From contig JAHFCY010000084.1 in NCBI GenBank assembly GCA_023249255.1, positions 1 to 12,107 on the forward strand: a stretch of 12,107 nt of DNA, read 5' to 3'. This DNA comes from Candidatus Lindowiibacteriota bacterium (GTDB lineage: Bacteria; Lindowbacteria; 2-12-FULL-62-27). This document shows, piece after piece, positions 6,348 through 12,107 of this stretch. The position numbers and the translations under genes are program-made. The notes below the pieces were generated by a model. That model was not told the DNA's origin. It made no database searches and saw only the letters and a program-made list of their open reading frames with translations. How positions within the stretch are numbered: the first letter of the stretch is position 1; each line of letters begins with the position of its first letter.

Positions 6348-7532
6348 TCAAAATCGCACGCGGGCAAGGCGGCGGGCCGCCTCGGCAATCGCGGATGTCG
6401 GCGCCGTGAGGGAAAACCGGACGTAGCCTTCACCGCTTTTGCCGAATCCGGTGCCGGGCGTGATCACCACGCCGGTTTCGGACATGACCCGGTCGACGCA
6501 TTCGACGGAGGACAACCCGCCGGGCGTTCGAACCCAGAGATAATATGTGCCGCGGGCCGGCGTGGCTTCCCAGCCGCTCTTTCGGAGGGCCGCCACGAGC
6601 AGATCACGCCGGTCCTGAACGACCGCGTTATTTTTGGAGATATGCGTCTGATCGCCGGTAAGCGCGGCAATGCCCGCTTCTTGAACCGCCTGAAAAATTC
6701 CGGAATCGAGATTGGTTTTGATGGCGCCGAGGCCGGCAATGAGGTCGGGATTGCCGACAGCGAAGCCGATGCGCCAGCCGGTCATGCAGTATGTTTTCGA
6801 GAGCGAATGAAATTCGATGGCCACGTCTTTTGCGCCGGGCACCTGAAGAACGGATGGCGCGCGATATCCGTCAAAGACGACTTCGGTGTAAGCCGCGTCG
6901 TGGCAGAGAATGATTCCATGTTTTCGACAGAACGCCACCGCTTCTTCCATGAAACCAATATCCGTGACCGCGCCGGTCGGATTGTTGGGATAATTGAAAA
7001 AAAACATCTTCGCTTTCTTGAGAACCGCGGCTGGAACGGACGAGAGGTCGGGCAGAAATTTATTCTTTTCATGGAGGGGCAGTTCATGGATCGCGCCGCC
7101 GGAGAAAATAGTCCCGATTTTGTAAACGGGATATCCCGGCTCGGTGGCCAGAACGACGTCGCCGGGATTGCAGAACGCCAGGACCATGTGGCCGATTCCC
7201 TCCTTGGAGCCGATGAGCGACAGGAGCTCAGTCCGGGGGTCAAGCGGCACGCCGAACCGCTGTTTGAACCATCCGGCCGCCGCCGTTCGAAACGACAGCA
7301 TTCCCTCGTACGCGGGGTATCGATGATTCTCCGGTTTTTCCGCGGCCTGCTGAAGCGCCCGGACGATATGCGGTGCGGTCTGGATGTCCGGATCGCCGAT
7401 GCCCAGATCAACAAGATCGATTCCCTGCCGGCGCAATTCACTTTTTTTCCTGTCAATGGCGGCGAAGAGATACGGCGGAAGAACGCGGAGCCGCTCGGCA
7501 CGGACAAAGGCGGGACCGGATGATCCGGCCAT
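6348..7532 (-). CDS. dapL: LL-diaminopimelate aminotransferase DapL
   Basis: This is a 394-residue class I/II PLP-dependent aminotransferase. Motifs are DLGIGDPDIQTAP (42-54), RYPAYEG (71-77), SKEGIGH (109-115), NYPNNPTGA (180-188), HDAAY (211-215) and SLSKTYCMTGWRIGF (243-257), with Lys246 as the PLP lysine. The GDPD...P opening and the SKEGIGH stretch match the DapL group, which converts tetrahydrodipicolinate directly to LL-diaminopimelate using glutamate. Context is strong: dapA, dapB, dapF and lysA sit in the same run, and no dapD, dapC or dapE is seen. The ATG is one base after the FAH-family stop. A general aspartate or alanine aminotransferase is the alternative but fits the context less well. 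Confidence 0.9.
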   Translation of the reverse strand: MAGSSGPAFVRAERLRVLPPYLFAAIDRKKSELRRQGIDLVDLGIGDPDIQTAPHIVRALQQAAEKPENHRYPAYEGMLSFRTAAAGWFKQRFGVPLDPRTELLSLIGSKEGIGHMVLAFCNPGDVVLATEPGYPVYKIGTIFSGGAIHELPLHEKNKFLPDLSSVPAAVLKKAKMFFFNYPNNPTGAVTDIGFMEEAVAFCRKHGIILCHDAAYTEVVFDGYRAPSVLQVPGAKDVAIEFHSLSKTYCMTGWRIGFAVGNPDLIAGLGAIKTNLDSGIFQAVQEAGIAALTGDQTHISKNNAVVQDRRDLLVAALRKSGWEATPARGTYYLWVRTPGGLSSVECVDRVMSETGVVITPGTGFGKSGEGYVRFSLTAPTSAIAEAARRLARVRF

Positions 7533-7533
7533 T

Positions 7534-8349
7534 TCAATCCCGGCCTTTCTTTTGCCACGTCGAGGGATTCGCCCCGTTTTCCACCTGCACGGGATTGGTC
7601 AACTCGCCGATGCCCGGAATTTTCACGGTGAACCGATCGCCCGACTTGAGCGGTCCGACGCCCGCGGGCGTGCCGATGGCGACCAAATCGCCCGGATTCA
7701 ATGTGAAACAGTGCGAGATGAACGAAAGGAGAGACGGCGGATCAAAGAGCATGTCCGACGCCCTGCCGCGCTGGACAACAGCGTCGTTCAGCATGCCGAT
7801 GATTTCAGCCGCCGGCCAGTCAAACCCGGATTCGACAAACGGGCCGGCCGGACAGAACGTGTCGAACGATTTGGCGCGGGTCCACTGCACGTCCGATCGC
7901 TGAAGATCGCGCGCGGTAACGTCATTCACGCAGGTATAGCCGAAAATATAATCATCCGCTTCCTCGCGCGGGACGCGCCGGGCGGTTTTTTTCACATAAA
8001 ATCCGAGTTCGGCCTCGTATTCAACGCGCGAGGATTCCGGCGGCAGAACAATCGGTTCACCTGCCGCAATCACAGAACCCGGCGCCTTGAAAAAAATCAC
8101 CGGCTCGGACGGAGGCGTTGAAGGAATGCCTTTTCGTTCGAGTTCGAGAATATGATCTTTGAAATTCAGTCCGACGCCGACGATTTTGCCACTATCAAAC
8201 GGCGGCAGGATCGTCACGTCGTTCAGATTCACGGAGGTCGTGTCAAAATCGTAGTGCGTGAGCGGATGTCCCGTGACGGTCTGGACACGGTCGTTCATGA
8301 TGACCCCAAAGCGGGTCTCATTTTTCAAGCGAAAGCGAAGCCACCGCAT
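7534..8349 (-). CDS. Fumarylacetoacetate hydrolase (FAH) family protein
   Basis: I start at the ATG at 8349, one base after the dapB stop, giving 271 residues; the longer reading only adds sequence inside dapB. A small N-terminal domain (1-50) precedes the FAH fold: VGVGLNFKDH (57-66), PVIFFKAPGSVI (83-94), the metal-binding YEAELGFYV with Glu112 and Glu114, then VNDVTARDLQ with Asp143, and later GDLVAIGTPAGVG. The 31-residue gap from Glu112 to Asp143 is the same as in human FAHD1 (Glu71/Asp102). Members hydrolyse acylpyruvates or decarboxylate or tautomerise oxaloacetate. The exact substrate here is unknown. Being coupled between dapB and dapL suggests a role linked to aspartate- or pyruvate-derived intermediates, which is inference. 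Confidence 0.9.
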   Translation of the reverse strand: MRWLRFRLKNETRFGVIMNDRVQTVTGHPLTHYDFDTTSVNLNDVTILPPFDSGKIVGVGLNFKDHILELERKGIPSTPPSEPVIFFKAPGSVIAAGEPIVLPPESSRVEYEAELGFYVKKTARRVPREEADDYIFGYTCVNDVTARDLQRSDVQWTRAKSFDTFCPAGPFVESGFDWPAAEIIGMLNDAVVQRGRASDMLFDPPSLLSFISHCFTLNPGDLVAIGTPAGVGPLKSGDRFTVKIPGIGELTNPVQVENGANPSTWQKKGRD

Positions 8350-8350
8350 G

Positions 8351-9178
8351 TCAGGCGGAGGGCAGGCCGAGAACGTCGTGCATGCCGTAGAGGCCCGGCG
8401 GGGCGCTGATGACCCATTCGGCCGCGCGAAGGGCGCCGAGCGCAAACGTGTCGCGCGTGGTGGCGCGGTGGGTCAGCTCGACGCGCTCGCCCGCGCCGAG
8501 GAAATGTACAGTGTGATCGCCGACAACGTCGCCACCCCGGACGGACAGAACACCCAACTCCTGCGGGTCGCGCGCGCCGGGGACTCCCTGCCGGCCGTGG
8601 ACATCGGCGAGTTTATCGCCGCGGCCGCGGCGGACGGCGTCGGCCAGCGCCCGGGCGCTTCCGGACGGCGCGTCTTTTTTCTGGCGGTGATGCACTTCGA
8701 CGATTTCGACGTCGTAATCCGGTCCGAGCCATCGCGCGGCGGCTTCGGCGAAATGGAGAATGACGTTCAGGCCGAGGCTCATATTGGGCGCGTAGACGAT
8801 CGGAATTTTTTTCGAGGCCGTCATCATCGATTTTTCGTGATCGGCCGCAAGTCCGGTCGTGCAGATCACCGCGGGTTTGCGGGCCGATTTGGCATAGGCG
8901 AGGCACGCCGTCGATCCTTCAGGGCTGGAAAAATCGATGATGACGCCGACGTTCCGGTCGGCGGCCTCCAGCGATTTGAGCGTAACGCCGCACTTGCGCG
9001 CGCCGGCAAGAAATCCGGCGTCCTTGCCAAGCTCCGGATGTCCCTGCCGTTCGAATGCGGCAGCCAGAACGTATTTGGGATTTTCGAAAATCTGGGCAAG
9101 GATTCGGCGACCCATTTTTCCGGCTGCGCCGTTGACGGCGATGAGAATTTTGTCATCCCGACGGTCAGCGGCGGACAT
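8351..9178 (-). CDS. dapB: 4-hydroxy-tetrahydrodipicolinate reductase DapB
   Basis: DapB reduces the DapA product to tetrahydrodipicolinate with NAD(P)H. The 275-residue protein has an N-terminal Rossmann motif VNGAAGKMGRR (15-25), the IDFSSPEGS segment (81-89), ICTTGL (105-110), the hinge APNMSLGLN (130-138), and the catalytic stretch EVHHRQKKDAPSGSA (161-175), where His163, His164 and Lys167 match the E. coli HHRHK residues. The C-terminal GLYGMHDVLGL is also typical. Its ATG lies inside dapA, a 14-base overlap, with no strong ribosome binding site, so coupling is expected. Confidence 0.97.
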   Translation of the reverse strand: MSAADRRDDKILIAVNGAAGKMGRRILAQIFENPKYVLAAAFERQGHPELGKDAGFLAGARKCGVTLKSLEAADRNVGVIIDFSSPEGSTACLAYAKSARKPAVICTTGLAADHEKSMMTASKKIPIVYAPNMSLGLNVILHFAEAAARWLGPDYDVEIVEVHHRQKKDAPSGSARALADAVRRGRGDKLADVHGRQGVPGARDPQELGVLSVRGGDVVGDHTVHFLGAGERVELTHRATTRDTFALGALRAAEWVISAPPGLYGMHDVLGLPSA

Positions 9179-10082
9179 GGTATTTTTGCAGAGCTTTCTT
9201 CAGTTTTTCGAAATTCGCCGGAGCCATTTCGCACAGCGGCAGGCGAAACTCCGGGTCGCATAATCCCATCAGGGCGCAGGCTGTCTTGGCCGGGATCGGA
9301 TTTGTCTCGATAAACAGGACGTCGATGAGTTCAAGCAATTCGAGTTGAACGCGGCGCGACGCCTCGAGCCGGCCTGCGGAAAAATGATGAACCAGATCGG
9401 CCATGCGTTTTGGAACAACGTTGGCCGCGGCCGAAATCACACCGGTTCCGCCAAGCGCCATGATCGAATACGTCAGGGCATCCTCGCCGGAAACAACCGC
9501 AAAGGATTTTTTCCGGAGCGCCGGCCGGGACTGGAGGAGACTCATGAGCTGCGTGAGCTGGGCGATGTTGCCGGTCGCCTCCTTGAGGCCGACGATCCGC
9601 GGGTGTTCGGCGATCGCCGCCATGGTGTCGGGCATGATGTTGACGCCGGTTCGGGCGGGAATGTTGTAAAGAATCTGCGGAATTTTTACGCGGTCGGCGA
9701 CGAGCGTAAAATGTTTGATCAGTCCCGCCTGCGTGGGTTTGTTGTAATAGGGACTGATGAGAAGCGCCGCGTCGCAGCCGGCCTCAAGGGCGTGCTGAGT
9801 GAGTTCAAGCGCCTCATCCGTGGAATTGGAGCCGGTACCGGCGATGACGGGGACTCGTCCCCGGGAGTATTCAACCACAAGTTCGACGACGCGGCGATGC
9901 TCGCGATGGGTCAACGTCGCGCTTTCGCCCGTTGTGCCGCAGGGCAGGAGCGCGTCGGTGCCGTTTCGAATCTGAAATTCAACGATCCGTTTCAGCGCTT
10001 CTTCATCCACCGCGCCCCGGCGAAACGGGGTCATGAGCGCGACGATGGATCCGCCAAGACGAAAAGGTTTGCGGGAAATCAC
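9165..10082 (-). CDS. dapA: 4-hydroxy-tetrahydrodipicolinate synthase DapA
   Basis: DapA condenses pyruvate with L-aspartate-4-semialdehyde, the first step committed to diaminopimelate and lysine. The 305-residue protein has GSIVALMTPF (11-20), PCGTTGESATL (47-57), PYYNKPTQAG (111-120), ILYNIPARTG (137-146) and VGLKEATGN (164-172). Lys167 should form the Schiff base with pyruvate, and Thr51, Tyr113, Tyr139 and Arg144 match the E. coli active site at a constant offset of six. Residues matching the E. coli lysine feedback site are kept: His62, Asn86, Glu90 and Tyr112. Allosteric inhibition by lysine is therefore plausible. The start is GTG, overlapping the dapF stop as GTGA, with AGGTGA a few bases upstream. 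Confidence 0.97.
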   Translation of the reverse strand: MISRKPFRLGGSIVALMTPFRRGAVDEEALKRIVEFQIRNGTDALLPCGTTGESATLTHREHRRVVELVVEYSRGRVPVIAGTGSNSTDEALELTQHALEAGCDAALLISPYYNKPTQAGLIKHFTLVADRVKIPQILYNIPARTGVNIMPDTMAAIAEHPRIVGLKEATGNIAQLTQLMSLLQSRPALRKKSFAVVSGEDALTYSIMALGGTGVISAAANVVPKRMADLVHHFSAGRLEASRRVQLELLELIDVLFIETNPIPAKTACALMGLCDPEFRLPLCEMAPANFEKLKKALQKYHVRR

Positions 10083-10918
10083 AGCATCACCTTCGTTTCA
10101 AATACTTTTTCGACGGGACCTTGCATGGTCACGTCCGTTACCCGCGCCGGACCCGCAACCGTAAAATCGACGAGCAGATCCGACCCGCCCGAAGTGCGAA
10201 CCGAAATGGGCGGTCGAAGCCGGCGGGTCAAGGCCGCGACGATGGCCGAAGCCGTCGAGCCGGTGCCGCAAGCCAGGGTTTCAGATTCAACGCCGCGTTC
10301 GTAAGTCCGGACGTCGATTCGGGACCGGCCGCGGATGCGGACAAAATTGACGTTGGTTCCGCGCGGCGCAAAAATTTTGTGAAGGCGGATTTCGGCGCCA
10401 ACGTCCCTGACGTTGAACGCCGCAAGATTCGGGACGAACGAGACAAAGTGTGGCACGCCGGTGTTGATGAACGATCCGCGCAGGGCGCCTCCGGCGCGGG
10501 TCCGGACCGTGACACCGGGCCGAAAGCCGGACGGTGTTGTGAGTGACACGCGGACAACGCCGGAAGAAATATACCGTCCGGAGATGACGCCGGCGAGCGT
10601 TTCGAAGGCGTGCGCGCGCGGCGCGATGCGGTTTTCCACGGCGAATTTGACGGCGCACCGGGAACCATTGCCGCACATCTCGGCTTCGCTTCCGTCCGAA
10701 TTGATGATCCGCATGCGATACGCGCAGGCGCCGTTGGCCGGCGGCTGGATCAGAATCAGGCCGTCCGCGCCGACGCCGTACTGACGGTGGCAGAGCTGCC
10801 GGGCGAGCGCAACCCGGCGCGCGGGCGACGAGATCGCGAGGCGCATGTCATCGACGACGACAAAATCATTTCCGGCGGCCTGCATTTTGTCGATTCTGAT
10901 TGATCGCGGCATTTTCAT
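10079..10918 (-). CDS. dapF: Diaminopimelate epimerase DapF
   Basis: DapF converts LL-diaminopimelate to the meso form without a cofactor, using two cysteines as acid and base. The 279-residue protein has KMQAAGNDFVVVD (11-23), RQYGVGADG (45-53), INSDGSEAEMCGNGSRC (72-88) with Cys82, GVPHFV (154-159), GTNVNFV (187-193) and YERGVESETLACGTGS (206-221) with Cys217. Both catalytic cysteines are present. The usual M-x-G-x-GNDF opening has alanine for the first glycine, a mild variation. The ATG overlaps the lysA stop (ATGA). A second ATG two codons later, at 10912, is a possible alternative start. Confidence 0.97.
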   Translation of the reverse strand: MKMPRSIRIDKMQAAGNDFVVVDDMRLAISSPARRVALARQLCHRQYGVGADGLILIQPPANGACAYRMRIINSDGSEAEMCGNGSRCAVKFAVENRIAPRAHAFETLAGVISGRYISSGVVRVSLTTPSGFRPGVTVRTRAGGALRGSFINTGVPHFVSFVPNLAAFNVRDVGAEIRLHKIFAPRGTNVNFVRIRGRSRIDVRTYERGVESETLACGTGSTASAIVAALTRRLRPPISVRTSGGSDLLVDFTVAGPARVTDVTMQGPVEKVFETKVML

Positions 10919-12107
10919 CCGCCGAGGCGTATCCGGGTCGCCATGGCCGTTTCGAATGCTTCCGTCTCTGCCGCCACCAGGTCGTCGTACGTTTCACGCC
11001 GCCGTCCGATCCGCGCGCGGCCCTCCGATATCCAGATTTCGGGCGGCCGGGGACGCGAATTGTAGTTTGAGGCCATGACGAACCCATACGCCCCCGCGCT
11101 TTTGATGGCGACAAGATCTCCGGAACGAAGTTCCTCGATCGAACGGTCCTTGGCGAAGAAATCGCCGGTTTCGCAGACCGGGCCCACAACGTCGTAAATT
11201 TTTTTGGCGGCGTCTTTCCGTCGGACCGGCAAAATTTCATGATAGGCGCCGTAGAGCGTGGGTCGCACGAGATCGTTCATGCCGGCGTCGACAATCGCAA
11301 ACGTTTTGGTGCCGGTTTCCTTGATGTAGATCACGCGCGTCAGAAGCACGCCGGCGTTTCCGACAATAAACCGGCCCGGCTCCATGAGAAGCTCAATCTT
11401 CATGGCCGTCAACGCCGGCAGGACCGTTTCGGCGAATCGCGCCGCGGACGACGGCGCCTCCTCCTTGTAGATGATTCCAAGACCACCGCCAAGATTGAAA
11501 TAGCGGATGTCGAATCCGTCCTGCCGAAGGCGCTCGATGAGCGGCCCGATTTTTTCCAGCGTCTCCTGATAGGGCCCAAGTTCCGTGATCTGCGAACCGA
11601 TGTGGCAGTGAATGCCGACCGGCATCAGGCGGTCGAGCCGTCCGATCGCATGAAAGACTTCGACGGCCTTATCGATCGGCAGGCCGAACTTGGTCTCCTT
11701 CTTGCCCGTCGTGATGTAGTGGTGCGTATCGGCCGCAACGTCGGGATTGATCCGGACCGCTATCCGGACGTCTTTGCCGGTTTCCGTCGCGATGCGGGAC
11801 AACGTCTCCGCCTCCGGAATCGATTCGATGTTGAACATCATGATGCCGGCGTCGATGGCCTGGCGCATTTCCTCCGGCGTTTTGCCGACGCCCGCAAAAA
11901 CAATTTTCGACGCGTCGCCGCCCGCTTTGAGGACGCGGAACAATTCGCCGCCGGAGACGATGTCAAATCCGCTGCCGAGCGCCGCCATGTGGGCGAGGAT
12001 CGCAAGGTTCGAATTTGTTTTGACCGAATAACAAATGCGGTGAGGGATCGGCGCGAGCGCCTTGTCGAGTTTGGTGTAATGGTCGGTGACGGTCTGTTCG
12101 CTGTACA
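10915..12107 (-). CDS. lysA: Diaminopimelate decarboxylase LysA (partial, N-terminus off the right edge)
   Basis: LysA is the PLP enzyme that decarboxylates meso-diaminopimelate to lysine. The frame runs open to the right edge, giving 396 visible residues; comparison with the family suggests only a short N-terminal piece is missing. The visible part begins YSEQTVTDHYTKL and reaches ICYSVKTNSN, whose lysine binds PLP. Later come FDIVSGGELFR, VFAGVGKTPEEM, VRINPDV, the HCHIGSQ motif, NLGGGLGI, the EPGRFIVGNAG phosphate/dimer segment, and GPVCETGDFF with the catalytic cysteine contributed across the dimer. An internal methionine at 11988 is not the start, because the PLP lysine lies upstream of it. 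The gene's own promoter and any lysine riboswitch would be outside the window. Confidence 0.96.
   Translation of the reverse strand, partial: YSEQTVTDHYTKLDKALAPIPHRICYSVKTNSNLAILAHMAALGSGFDIVSGGELFRVLKAGGDASKIVFAGVGKTPEEMRQAIDAGIMMFNIESIPEAETLSRIATETGKDVRIAVRINPDVAADTHHYITTGKKETKFGLPIDKAVEVFHAIGRLDRLMPVGIHCHIGSQITELGPYQETLEKIGPLIERLRQDGFDIRYFNLGGGLGIIYKEEAPSSAARFAETVLPALTAMKIELLMEPGRFIVGNAGVLLTRVIYIKETGTKTFAIVDAGMNDLVRPTLYGAYHEILPVRRKDAAKKIYDVVGPVCETGDFFAKDRSIEELRSGDLVAIKSAGAYGFVMASNYNSRPRPPEIWISEGRARIGRRRETYDDLVAAETEAFETAMATRIRLGG

Noticed and set aside
8350-8445. A 32-codon extension of the FAH-family protein
   Set aside because: It lies inside the 3' end of dapB, has low-complexity sequence, and the family-like sequence begins only at the ATG at 8349.
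8258-9313. A 351-codon open frame on the plus strand
   Set aside because: It is the complement of dapB and parts of its neighbours, with no recognisable motif and a biased composition.
9345-10304. A 319-codon open frame on the plus strand
   Set aside because: It is opposite dapA and the end of dapF, both certain genes; the translation resembles no family.
1-12107. tRNA, rRNA, CRISPR, insertion sequence, prophage or toxin-antitoxin content
   Set aside because: Coding sequence fills almost the whole window, there are no regularly spaced repeats or inverted terminal repeats that I can see, and no transposase, integrase or Cas motif appears in any real gene.
10900-12107. Lysine riboswitch for the operon
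   Set aside because: It would lie upstream of lysA or an earlier gene, beyond the right edge, and no non-coding space exists within the visible part.

Overview
The window is a gene-dense, GC-rich chromosomal segment with no stretch of 300 bases lacking a gene. It looks like a diderm (Gram-negative-type) bacterium: it encodes an apolipoprotein N-acyltransferase (Lnt) and makes meso-diaminopimelate. It uses the one-step LL-diaminopimelate aminotransferase (DapL) route, which is scattered among Chlamydiae, spirochaetes, Verrucomicrobia, delta-proteobacteria, Nitrospirae and uncultured phyla. The sequence alone does not fix the phylum. Nothing suggests a phage, plasmid or transposon.

Layout, left to right. 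(1) Positions 1-1716, minus strand: a two-gene unit, nadA (quinolinate synthase) followed by an exported SH3-like/cyclophilin peptidyl-prolyl isomerase that runs off the left edge. The two share a TGATG stop/start, and a good sigma70-type promoter precedes nadA. (2) Positions 1792-2904, plus strand: one family-2 glycosyltransferase with an unrecognised C-terminal extension. Its stop overlaps the stop of lnt by four bases. (3) Positions 2901-12107, minus strand: one tightly packed run transcribed right to left, lysA (partial) - dapF - dapA - dapB - FAH-family enzyme - dapL - folB - folK - MerR-like regulator - murI - lnt. Every junction is an overlap (ATGA, GTGA, 11 or 14 bases) or a gap of five bases or fewer, so it reads as one operon whose promoter lies beyond the right edge.

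How the genes fit together: DapA condenses pyruvate with aspartate semialdehyde, DapB reduces the product, DapL makes LL-diaminopimelate, DapF epimerises it to meso-diaminopimelate and LysA decarboxylates that to lysine. MurI makes D-glutamate, so the operon supplies two amino acids of the peptidoglycan stem peptide, D-Glu and mDAP, alongside lysine. FolB and FolK are consecutive steps of folate synthesis, and Lnt completes lipoprotein maturation. The FAH-family enzyme and the MerR-like protein are the unexplained members.

The main oddities are an Lnt that ends before the usual last membrane helix, a FolB with valine where the active-site tyrosine normally sits, a MurI with isoleucine in place of threonine in its first cysteine motif, the embedded MerR-like protein, and the glycosyltransferase tail. 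I found no convincing large undescribed system.
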